A stretch of DNA of 64,000 nucleotides from Lachnospiraceae bacterium (GTDB lineage Bacteria; Bacillota; Clostridia; Lachnospirales; Lachnospiraceae): positions 1 to 64,000 of the forward strand of contig JAETRD010000012.1 in the NCBI GenBank assembly GCA_021770345.1, in the 5' to 3' direction. Both the position numbers and the translations under genes were made by a program. Under the pieces are notes generated by a model, which searched no databases, was not told the origin of the DNA, and saw only the letters and a list, made by a program, of their open reading frames with translations. This document shows positions 40,674 to 48,110 of this stretch, piece by piece. How positions within the stretch are numbered: position 1 is the first letter of the stretch; each line of letters opens with the position of its first letter.

Positions 40674-41000
40674 TTACCTTGCGACCGCCTCTGTCGTCTT
40701 GTGCGACGAAACCGCCAGAAACGGCAGTCGATACGGATAGGTCAGACGCACACGGGCAATCTTATGCTCCGCGTAATTTCCGGGTATCACCTCAAGCTCG
40801 TATCCGCTCTCCTGCGCGCGCAGACGGCAGCCCTCGATCACTTCCGAATTAAAATCACTGTTCTCTATCTCCGCGACCACATCCGCCGTAAACCGCTTTG
40901 CGGCAGCCGCATCCGCGCTCGCCGCAAGCACGGTCATGCACAAAAACAGATTCAGGAGCACCACAAACAAAACCGAAAATGCTTCTATCACATGTCTCAT
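40674..41000 (-). CDS. TadE-like pseudopilin (108 residues)
   Basis: It starts MRHVIEAFSVLFVVLLNLFL, an N-terminal membrane helix preceded by few residues, then a domain with RFTADVVAEIENSDFNSEVI and VIPGNYAEHKIARVRLTYPY. The length and layout fit TadE-like pseudopilins. AGGAGG precedes the start, and the gene follows the TadBC-like gene by one base (TGATATG). Confidence 0.6.
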   Translation of the reverse strand: MRHVIEAFSVLFVVLLNLFLCMTVLAASADAAAAKRFTADVVAEIENSDFNSEVIEGCRLRAQESGYELEVIPGNYAEHKIARVRLTYPYRLPFLAVSSHKTTEAVAR

Positions 41001-41001
41001 A

Positions 41002-42534
41002 TCACATTCCTCCTATGCTGCCCAAAAACTGCATCATCACTGCCATCCCGACACTTAAATCCACCAACAGCTTAACCGTAGCCGCCATCACAGGGTAGGA
41101 AAAAATTAATTTCATGCGGAAGGCAACGCTCTCGTTTTGAATCTCCCCGGCGACATCCTGCATCTGACCCACCCGCTCCACAAGCCTGCCGATCTGCACC
41201 TGCATATTACCGCTTCCGCTCTCCGAAAACGCGTGCAGCATTTTCATACAGCTTGCCGCCTCCGGAATATCAAAACTGCTGCAGAAATCCGTGTATGTAT
41301 CCAGGCGTTCCGGCGCTCTCTCCATGCGCCGTATCAGCCCGTCAAGTTCCTCGCGCAGCACGGCGCCCGCCTCCTGCGACGACCTCGCAATCGCCACCTG
41401 CACGTTATTTGTCTGAAGCAGAAGCGCCAGCTCCATCAGCCACTGCGGAATGCTCAGATAAAGCTGCCTCGTCACGTCCTTTTTTGCGATCTGAAGTCCG
41501 ATCCGCTTTTCCGTGAGCAGAAACAAAAGCAGTGCGGTGCACACAATGACGACAACCTTAAATCTGCACAGCACAGCGAGCAGTATGAGCACGCACAGCA
41601 CGGTGCCGGCAATCTTAAACCTGCGGCTTTGTTCTCCCGGTCCCTGCCTCACTTTTTCATAACAGTCCAAAAGATACGATTCCTCCGCAGCGCTCCCGCA
41701 TTGAAGCCAATCGTCGGTCAGGCTTCTCGTACTCTTCGCAAAAACCCAGAGCAGCGCCAGGATAAAAAGTACCGACGACACCTGTATGACCGGAATCCGA
41801 AAAACGGATACCTCCGTTTCCACCGCGAACATTCCCCTCATCCCGTCTAAAACCGCAAGTGCGGCCGCACACAAAATCACCGCCACCACAATCGAAACCA
41901 CATTGTCCGCGTGACATTTTTTCTTTTCCGCATGCAGACGATATCCCCGCTTTTTCCAGCTCTCGATATCCTCAAGCGCGAACAGCACCCCGTCCGAAAC
42001 CTCTCCGCCGTGCTCCTCCGCGCTCGCTAAGAGCCGATGAACCATCGAAATTTTTTCACAGGCATACTGCCGTTCGATCAGTTCAAGGCTTTCCCGCAGC
42101 ACTCCGACTTCGGAATCCGGCACCCCCTGCTCCATATGGGTTACCGCCTGTCCGATCAGCCGGTTCATCTGCCCGTCGGGAAAAATCTCGCGGCATTCCC
42201 GGAGAGCGCCGACCACCTTGCCGCTCTTCTGAAACGCATATAGCATCTGCTCCATATAGGCAGTCACATCCGCAAAACGCCTCTGCTCATACATCCCTTT
42301 GTACATATCCAAAACCAGCACCGGCAGCGCGACGACAACCGCGAGCACCACCGCCGCAAAGTAGAGCCGCTGCAGCTGGAACAGCATGCCCACCGCCCCG
42401 ATTCCCGCCAGCGCGCCAAACAACAGCGCCGCATGGGATTTCCAGGAAAAGTGATATCCGTAGGCATCCACCTCCTTCTGCAGGTTCTTCGGGTTTAGCA
42501 GACGCCAGTTCTCCCAGATTTTTTTCTTCCGCAT
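41002..42534 (-). CDS. TadB/TadC-like inner-membrane platform protein (two T2SSF-type halves)
   Basis: This is a 510-residue protein with several membrane helices. The first half carries a T2SSF-like helical domain (YMEQMLYAFQKSGKVVGALR, LRESLELIERQYACEKISMV) and helices near residues 215-275. The second half has another pair (VLCVLILLAVLCRFKVVVIV) and a second T2SSF-like segment (SIPQWLMELALLLQTNNVQV). In most Tad loci tadB and tadC are separate, so this looks like a fusion. It forms the membrane platform that the TadA ATPase drives. Confidence 0.75.
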   Translation of the reverse strand: MRKKKIWENWRLLNPKNLQKEVDAYGYHFSWKSHAALLFGALAGIGAVGMLFQLQRLYFAAVVLAVVVALPVLVLDMYKGMYEQRRFADVTAYMEQMLYAFQKSGKVVGALRECREIFPDGQMNRLIGQAVTHMEQGVPDSEVGVLRESLELIERQYACEKISMVHRLLASAEEHGGEVSDGVLFALEDIESWKKRGYRLHAEKKKCHADNVVSIVVAVILCAAALAVLDGMRGMFAVETEVSVFRIPVIQVSSVLFILALLWVFAKSTRSLTDDWLQCGSAAEESYLLDCYEKVRQGPGEQSRRFKIAGTVLCVLILLAVLCRFKVVVIVCTALLLFLLTEKRIGLQIAKKDVTRQLYLSIPQWLMELALLLQTNNVQVAIARSSQEAGAVLREELDGLIRRMERAPERLDTYTDFCSSFDIPEAASCMKMLHAFSESGSGNMQVQIGRLVERVGQMQDVAGEIQNESVAFRMKLIFSYPVMAATVKLLVDLSVGMAVMMQFLGSIGGM

Positions 42535-43599
42535 TTATTTCCCCTCTCTGATATATTTTTCCCAGGCCGCACAGCAAAACGGATCCCGGATTCCCCGCCG
42601 ACGAAACTGTTTTACAATCTCCGGCGGCAGCTCGCGCGACAGAAGCTCTCCGTCCTCCACAAGCATATAAATCCGGTTTTCGGTCTGCTCCCTGCTGTAA
42701 AAGCACAGTTGATCCAGATAACGCCGGATCGTGCCGTCCTCCGCCCTCACACGGCGGATTAAAAGCCCCACATTCACATAGCGGTAAATTCTGTTTTCCA
42801 TGCGCGCCGCATCGTTGTGATCCTTCATCATATTGAGAATCCGATCCGGGAGCTTTCGCACGTCGTCGAGATGAATCGTCGTAAACCCGTTCACCCCGGT
42901 ACTCCACTGCTCCAACAGGGAGGTCACCTCCACCGAGCGGACCTCCGACAGCATCAGCCACTTGGGATTCTGCCGCAGGCTCGCCTTGATGGCATCCGTG
43001 TAGGAAAACCCCGCGCCAACCCGCAATTCCACCGTGTCCGCTCCGGGATTGATCTCCGCATAGTGTAATTCGAGCGAGTCCTCTATCGTGATGACCCGTT
43101 CCTCCTTCGGGATAAACTTCATAAAAAACTTTGCGCATTCCGTTTTTCCCGCTCCCGGCTCTCCTCCGAACACAAAATTCATTCCGGAGAGCACGCAGTT
43201 AACCAGCAATTTGAGTACGGGCTCCGGACAGTACGCATCCCGCAGCATACCCGTGATATTGCTCCTCGCAATGCAGGGTGCCTTGCGGATACAGATACTT
43301 GTCCCGGTAGCCGCCACGGAAGGATGAATAATGCTGATGCGCAGTTCCTTTGTGTCTGCCTCAAGTACATTGTTTGCCTGGTTAAACTGACGGTTTACGC
43401 TGTTTGACATATTGTGTGTAAAGACGCTGATAAACTGCTCCGACAGTCTGTCCGGCGCAATGTAACGCCCCTGCCGTATATCGGTAATCCAAAGCTCTTT
43501 TCCGTTATAATCCACGTCTGTCACCGTGGGAATCCGAATATATTTCCACAACACACCGAACTGTTCGGGCGTCGGTTCAAATGTCATTGTCCGTTCCAC
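42535..43599 (-). CDS. TadA/CpaF-like secretion ATPase
   Basis: This is a 354-residue ATPase starting at a GTG with GGAGG 5 nt upstream. Walker A is GGEPGAGKTECAKFF. The Asp box ITIEDSLELHYAEINPGADT, Walker B-like KWLMLSEVRSVEVTSLL and the His box GFTTIHLDDVRKLPDRI match type II/IV secretion ATPases of the TadA/CpaF class. It is shorter than typical TadA, lacking a long N-terminal part. It powers assembly of a Flp-like pilus. Stop and next start are adjacent. Confidence 0.9.
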   Translation of the reverse strand: MERTMTFEPTPEQFGVLWKYIRIPTVTDVDYNGKELWITDIRQGRYIAPDRLSEQFISVFTHNMSNSVNRQFNQANNVLEADTKELRISIIHPSVAATGTSICIRKAPCIARSNITGMLRDAYCPEPVLKLLVNCVLSGMNFVFGGEPGAGKTECAKFFMKFIPKEERVITIEDSLELHYAEINPGADTVELRVGAGFSYTDAIKASLRQNPKWLMLSEVRSVEVTSLLEQWSTGVNGFTTIHLDDVRKLPDRILNMMKDHNDAARMENRIYRYVNVGLLIRRVRAEDGTIRRYLDQLCFYSREQTENRIYMLVEDGELLSRELPPEIVKQFRRRGIRDPFCCAAWEKYIREGK

Positions 43600-43608
43600 C
43601 GTATCCTC

Positions 43609-43773
43609 CTAACCGAGCGCATTCATCTTCGAAAAAAACGTAGTCACCGCTTCCTTAAATGCGTTTGCCACATATCCGTCCGATGTGAGCGCCGCAACAA
43701 GGATTGCCCCGAGCGCCAAAAGTACGATAACCGCCAGAATTGCATTTCCGTAGTGTTTCATTACCTGTTCCAT
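43609..43773 (-). CDS. Small Flp-pilin-like protein (54 residues)
   Basis: The ATG at 43,773 with AAGGAG 8 nt upstream encodes MEQVMKHYGNAILAVIVLLA, continuing LGAILVAALTSDGYV and KEAVTTFFSKMNALG. It has a single membrane helix and a short polar tail, close in size and layout to Flp/TadF-type pilins. It lies between the TadZ-like and TadA genes, so it is a candidate for the major pilin. The MEQVMKHYG start is shared with two other genes of the locus. Confidence 0.65.
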   Translation of the reverse strand: MEQVMKHYGNAILAVIVLLALGAILVAALTSDGYVANAFKEAVTTFFSKMNALG

Positions 43774-43794
43774 ATTCATTTCTCCTTTTTGAAT

Positions 43795-43935
43795 TGTCTG
43801 ATTTGGTCAAATTGCCTGATTTGGCCAAATTGCCTGATTTACTGATTTACCTGATTTGCTGATTTACCTGATTTGCTAATTTACCTGATTTGTCCGATTT
43901 TCCGGTTTGCTGATTTGTCCGATTTCCCGGTTTGC
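43795..43935. repeat. Degenerate short tandem repeats (CTGATTTACC / CTGATTTGCT type)
   Basis: Units such as TTGCCTGATTTGG and TTTACCTGATTTGCTGA recur about ten times over 140 bp. The array spans the gap between the pilin-like gene and the TadZ-like gene and encodes the repetitive tail (KSDKSANRKIGQIR) of the latter. Confidence 0.6.
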
Positions 43936-44519
43936 CTGATTTCCGGCAGCGAAAGCGTCGCGGATTGCGCTGTGCGGCACTCCGCCGTCCGGCATTCGGC
44001 AAGCCGTACAATGCGCTCCGTCGTCTTCTTTAATTCCCGCAGAAACTGTTCATTGCGCAGGCTTTTCGGCATTTTGTATTCCTGCCTCACGAACGCTTTG
44101 CTCCTGCCGCGCCCTGCCGCCAGATAATACGCCGCGTTCTCGCCGATCATCCCGCAGGCTTCCTCGCCGAGACGGTACCTGTGCACCAGCTCGTCGACGC
44201 TCCCCGTCCCCTCTCCCGGAAAGCTGCTTAAAAGAACAAAGCTCCGGCGTGCAAGCATCAGATGCTCGTCAAAAAAACGCTCCATGCATTCTCTCTCCCG
44301 GCTTACGTTTATGACAAGGAGGTCCGCCTGCTTCCATATGTCCGCCCTCCCGGGCGAACCGCCGCTTCCGGCATCCCGGAGCCGAAAATGCACCGGTTTA
44401 TTGTCCGCTCCGCGCAGCGTCTGCCGATCGGCGCACATCATCTCCAGCATTCCGGCAACGGCACGCATGTTCGCGCTGGTACCGCAATGCGCCTGTGTCC
44501 CCCAAAAGACAAGGTTCAT
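43881..44519 (-). CDS. TadZ/CpaE-like deviant ParA-type protein
   Basis: This is a 212-residue protein. It begins MNLVFWGTQAHCGTSANMRA. This is the place of the ParA/MinD Walker A, but the conserved lysines are absent, so it is unlikely to be a normal ATPase. ADLLVINVSRERECMERFFD is the later beta-strand part. TadZ proteins localise the Tad machine to a cell pole. The C-terminus after residue 185 is encoded by degenerate repeats and is probably recently changed. It is the first main gene of the operon. Confidence 0.65.
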   Translation of the reverse strand: MNLVFWGTQAHCGTSANMRAVAGMLEMMCADRQTLRGADNKPVHFRLRDAGSGGSPGRADIWKQADLLVINVSRERECMERFFDEHLMLARRSFVLLSSFPGEGTGSVDELVHRYRLGEEACGMIGENAAYYLAAGRGRSKAFVRQEYKMPKSLRNEQFLRELKKTTERIVRLAECRTAECRTAQSATLSLPEIRQTGKSDKSANRKIGQIR

Positions 44520-44608
44520 AGGCTTTTACCCGCTGTTCTGTTTTTCGTGTAATCGGAATTTGTAAAAAGATTCTTGCCGTGACTGTGGACGGTCTGTTGT
44601 TTCGTCAA
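44516..44608 (-). CDS. Possible 30-residue leader peptide of the Tad-like operon
   Basis: A TTG at 44,608 follows an excellent AAGGAGG by 5 nt. The 30-codon frame (TKQQTVHSHGKNLFTNSDYT, then KNRTAGKSL) ends at a TGA that overlaps the next ATG (ATGA). The strong ribosome site and coupling suggest it is translated. No family was recognised. Confidence 0.45.
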   Translation of the reverse strand: MTKQQTVHSHGKNLFTNSDYTKNRTAGKSL

Positions 44609-44683
44609 AATACCTCCTTATTCCACCGGATGAAATAAGCGCATGATACAGTCCGCTCCACATATTTGATAAAAGATATATTT

Positions 44684-44712
44684 ATCATACTTCGTTTTTC
44701 TATATTTGTAAA
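44684..44712 (-). promoter_or_regulatory. Promoter of the Tad-like operon
   Basis: TTTACA (44,707-44,712), 17 bp, TATGAT (44,684-44,689) on the minus strand, about 75 bp before the leader peptide. A plus-strand TATAAT at 44,755-44,760 serves the divergent gene. Confidence 0.55.
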
Positions 44713-44802
44713 TACTTTTTTTATTTTATTATTTTCTTTTGCGGACAATTCATTTATAATAAAAGCCAGGTGATAAAAAATTATAAAAAATGAGGTGATT
44801 TC

Positions 44803-45651
44803 ATGGTACAAAAGGAACCGGGTTATACCATCGGTCTGATTCTTTCCAACGTTACAAACGATTTTTCCGGACACCTGATCGAGCAGATGAGCGACGCATT
44901 CGCAGTGCACGGCTACCGGCTGATCGTAACCGTCACCCATCACAGCATTGACAAAGAGCGGGAGATGCTCCGCATGTTCGGCGGCATGACAGACGGCATA
45001 CTCATTATCTCCGACAGCGTTGATTACGGACAGTTAAAGGATGACGTCCCGACGAATATTCCCGTTATTTTTCTCAACCGCAGACCGGAGGGCTGTCCTC
45101 ATACCTGTATTATCGAAAACGACTATACGGCAGTCTATCAGGCAGTTCTGTCTTCCCATGCAAAAGGAAACGAAAAAATTGCCCTGATATGCACCAACCA
45201 TGATTTTTCCACCACAAAAGAAATTCTCAACGCATACCGGAGCGCGATGGAGTCCACTTCCGCCGGATTCCATGAGGACTGGATTTACTACACGGACAAC
45301 CGTATGCAGTTTGACGTGGTTTCCGTTTTGGATGACATTGTCAGAAAGGGATGCAACACGATTCTCGCATCCACCCAGACGATAACGAAATGTCTCTGGG
45401 ATTATCTGCTGGTCTACAACCGCAACACACCGGATTCGGTCGGTTTGATCGGCTTTTCAAACAAAGACACCGAAAGCCAGACGTCTCTGGGCTATGACCG
45501 GATTGCCCAGCCGTTACAGGAACTGGTAGACCTCGCGGTCCAGCAGATGCTCTATCTGGTCCGCAATCCGGAGAAACCGGCCCGCGAATATCTTCTGAAG
45601 GGCGCAATGATTCGACAGACACTGGATGTCCTGCATCCGGAACAAAATTAG
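44803..45651 (+). CDS. LacI-type effector domain without DNA-binding domain
   Basis: This is a 282-residue protein. It begins directly with the periplasmic-binding-protein-like domain of LacI regulators (GYTIGLILSNVTNDFSGHLI, DGILIISDSVDYGQLKDDVP, GLIGFSNKDTESQTSLGYDR, AQPLQELVDLAVQQMLY). The normal ~55-residue helix-turn-helix is missing, and none is encoded upstream in any frame. GAGGTG precedes the ATG. It may sense a sugar or nucleoside and act through protein contact. It is probably co-transcribed with degV. Confidence 0.82.
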   Translation: MVQKEPGYTIGLILSNVTNDFSGHLIEQMSDAFAVHGYRLIVTVTHHSIDKEREMLRMFGGMTDGILIISDSVDYGQLKDDVPTNIPVIFLNRRPEGCPHTCIIENDYTAVYQAVLSSHAKGNEKIALICTNHDFSTTKEILNAYRSAMESTSAGFHEDWIYYTDNRMQFDVVSVLDDIVRKGCNTILASTQTITKCLWDYLLVYNRNTPDSVGLIGFSNKDTESQTSLGYDRIAQPLQELVDLAVQQMLYLVRNPEKPAREYLLKGAMIRQTLDVLHPEQN

Positions 45652-45659
45652 GAGGCTGA

Positions 45660-46532
45660 ATGAAAGACTTTATCATTACCACGGACACCACCGCAGACCT
45701 GCCGGAGAGCTATGTGGCAGAGCACGGGCTCGGTATTCTGTCACTTCCCTGCACGCTCGAGGGAGTTACCTACACCTGGGAGCACCCGCTTCCCGTCAGA
45801 GAGTTCTACGACAGTATGCGCGGCGGTTCCCTTCCGACGACCTCCCAGGCAAATCCGCAGGAAGTTTTTGCAATGTTCGAACGACTGATTGCGGAGCAGG
45901 ATGCGGATATCCTCCATATCTCCTTCTCATCCGGCTTAAGCGGAAGCTGCAACAGCTGCCGCATTGCCGCGGAAGAACTCGCCGAAAAATATCCCGATAA
46001 CCGCGTTGTCATTGTGGATTCCCTGTGCGCCTCCATGGGGGAGGGGCTTTTTGTGCACAAGGCAGTCACAATGAAAGAAGCCGGCAAGTCCTTAGACGAA
46101 ATCGTCTCCTGGCTTGAGGAAAACAAACTTCATATCGTGCACAATTTTACTGTAAACGACTTATTCCATCTCTACCGCGGCGGACGTCTCTCAAAAGCGG
46201 CGGCCTTTGTCGGCACGATGATTCAGATTAAACCGGTTCTCCATGTGGACAACGAAGGACATCTGATTCCGCAGCGGAAGGTGCGCGGCAGGAAGAAATC
46301 CCTGATCGCCTTAGTAGATGCGATGGAACAGCAGGTCGGGTCCTGGCGGGACAAAAACGACATTATCTTCATCAGCCACGGCGACTGCGAGGAAGATGCC
46401 CGGTTTGTGGCCGACCTGGTAAAAGAGCGCATGGGCTACGAGACGTTCCTGATCAACTACGTCGGACCCACGATCGGCGCACACACCGGCCCCGGAGTCG
46501 TCACCCTGTTTTACATGGGCGATTACCGATAA
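45660..46532 (+). CDS. DegV-family fatty-acid-binding protein
   Basis: This is a 290-residue protein, MKDFIITTDTTADLPESYVA. The DegV fold is shown by HISFSSGLSGSCNSCRIAAE, VIVDSLCASMGEGLFVHKAV, FHLYRGGRLSKAAAFVGTMI and VGPTIGAHTGPGVVTLFY. Family members bind fatty acids and serve FakB-type roles in fatty-acid phosphorylation. No FakA kinase gene is nearby. AGGAGG precedes the ATG, 8 nt after the LacI-like stop, and a strong terminator follows. Confidence 0.92.
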   Translation: MKDFIITTDTTADLPESYVAEHGLGILSLPCTLEGVTYTWEHPLPVREFYDSMRGGSLPTTSQANPQEVFAMFERLIAEQDADILHISFSSGLSGSCNSCRIAAEELAEKYPDNRVVIVDSLCASMGEGLFVHKAVTMKEAGKSLDEIVSWLEENKLHIVHNFTVNDLFHLYRGGRLSKAAAFVGTMIQIKPVLHVDNEGHLIPQRKVRGRKKSLIALVDAMEQQVGSWRDKNDIIFISHGDCEEDARFVADLVKERMGYETFLINYVGPTIGAHTGPGVVTLFYMGDYR

Positions 46533-46556
46533 CGAAAGGTTCTTTTGGGGCATCAG

Positions 46557-46597
46557 AAAACCCCGGCATGGCGGATCGCCATGCCGGGGTTTTTAGA
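46557..46597. terminator. Strong bidirectional terminator between degV and purB
   Basis: AAAACCCCGGCATGGCG and CGCCATGCCGGGGTTTT form a 17-bp perfect stem with a 3-nt loop, with T runs in both directions. Confidence 0.92.
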
Positions 46598-46633
46598 TCC
46601 AACGCACCGCAGAATATCGCGGTACAGCACTTT

Positions 46634-48085
46634 TTATACAGAAATCTCCGCTTTCACGCCGAGCACGTCCCGATTCGCCTCCAATACCGGCTCCACCACA
46701 TTTTTCAGGAACTTCTCCACCTGCAGCGGCGCGCGTCCCACATACTTTGACGGCTCCATCGCCGCCGAAAGTTCTTCGAGTGTGAGGTTGAACTCCGGGT
46801 CCGCCGCGATCAGCTCAAGCAGATTGTTGTCCTTCCCCTCCTCCTTGACCGTTCTGCCGGCCTGCATGGACAGCGTGCGGATTCTCTCGTGCAGCTCCTG
46901 ACGGTTTCCGCCGTTTTTCACCGCATCCATCATGATATTCTCCGTCGCCATAAACGGAAGCTCCGCCATCATATGTTTGGTGATCACCTTATCATACACC
47001 ACAAGACCGTCCACGACGTTTAAGCACAGGTCCAGGATTCCGTCGACAGCCAGAAACCCCTCCGGAATCGACAGGCGCTTGTTCGCAGAATCGTCCAGCG
47101 TGCGCTCAAACCACTGCGTCGCGGATGTCACCGCCGGATTCAACGCGTCAATCATCACATAGCGCGAAAGAGATGCAATCCGCTCGGAGCGCATCGGGTT
47201 CCGCTTATATGCCATCGCCGAGGACCCGATCTGATTTTTCTCGAACGGCTCCTCCACCTCCTTTAAATGCTGCAGCAGACGGATATCGTTTGACATCTTG
47301 TGCGCGCTCGCCGCAATCCCTGCAAGAACATTTGCAACTCTCGTATCCACCTTTCTCGAATAGGTCTGCCCCGACACCGCATAGCACTCTTTAAAGCCCA
47401 TCTTTTCGGCAATCATCGGGTCAATCTTATCGATCGTCTCCTGGTCGCCGTCAAACAGCTCCAAAAAGCTCGCCTGCGTGCCCGTCGTGCCCTTGGAGCC
47501 GAGCAGCTTTAAACTTCCCGCCACATACTCCAGGTCCTCTAAGTCCATCAGAAATTCCTGCGCCCAGAGTGTCGCACGCTTTCCCACCGTCGTCGGCTGA
47601 GCAGGCTGAAAATGCGTGAACGCCAGAGTCGGCAGCCCCTTGTATTTGTCCGCAAACTTCGCAAGCTCTGCGATCACATTGACCAGTTTGGTGTGCACGA
47701 GCTTTAACGCCTCACTCATCACGATAATATCGGTGTTATCCCCCACATAGCAGGAGGTCGCTCCCAGATGGATGATGCCGGCCGCCTTCGGGCACTGCTG
47801 CCCATACGCGTAGACATGGCTCATCACGTCATGACGCACCAGTTTTTCACGCTCTCTCGCCACCTCGTAATTGATATCCTCCGCGTGCTCCCGAAGCTCG
47901 TCGATCTGCTCCGGGGTAATGACCGGTTTCCCGTTCTCGGAAAGCCCGAGCTCCATCTCCGTCTCGGCCAATGCAATCCACAGCCTTCTCCACGTCCGAA
48001 ACTTCATATCCTGAGAAAAAATATACTGCATCTCTCTGCTGGCATAGCGCTCTGACAGCGGGCTTATATATCTGTCCGTACTCAT
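46634..48085 (-). CDS. purB: Adenylosuccinate lyase
   Basis: This is a 483-residue enzyme, MSTDRYISPLSERYASREMQ. Fumarase/aspartase-superfamily motifs are IIHLGATSCYVGDNTD, TFDHFQPAQPT-like TLAFTHFQPAQPTTVG, and the signature loop GSSAMAYKRNPMRSERIASL. It acts twice in purine synthesis (SAICAR to AICAR, and adenylosuccinate to AMP). AAGGAGG precedes the start. It lies 25 nt downstream of the purC-purF gene, so both are in one purine operon. Confidence 0.96.
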   Translation of the reverse strand: MSTDRYISPLSERYASREMQYIFSQDMKFRTWRRLWIALAETEMELGLSENGKPVITPEQIDELREHAEDINYEVAREREKLVRHDVMSHVYAYGQQCPKAAGIIHLGATSCYVGDNTDIIVMSEALKLVHTKLVNVIAELAKFADKYKGLPTLAFTHFQPAQPTTVGKRATLWAQEFLMDLEDLEYVAGSLKLLGSKGTTGTQASFLELFDGDQETIDKIDPMIAEKMGFKECYAVSGQTYSRKVDTRVANVLAGIAASAHKMSNDIRLLQHLKEVEEPFEKNQIGSSAMAYKRNPMRSERIASLSRYVMIDALNPAVTSATQWFERTLDDSANKRLSIPEGFLAVDGILDLCLNVVDGLVVYDKVITKHMMAELPFMATENIMMDAVKNGGNRQELHERIRTLSMQAGRTVKEEGKDNNLLELIAADPEFNLTLEELSAAMEPSKYVGRAPLQVEKFLKNVVEPVLEANRDVLGVKAEISV

Positions 48086-48110
48086 AATCGTCCTCCTTAT
48101 AGTTCAGTGC

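Noticed and set aside
42287-43138. 283-codon minus-strand frame rich in Gly/Arg/His
   Set aside because: It lies out of frame over the TadA and TadBC-like genes, which have clear motifs and ribosome sites. It is a GC-driven shadow.
44605-44943. 112-codon minus-strand frame overlapping the LacI-like gene start
   Set aside because: It covers the divergent promoter region and the first codons of a supported gene, with no ribosome site.
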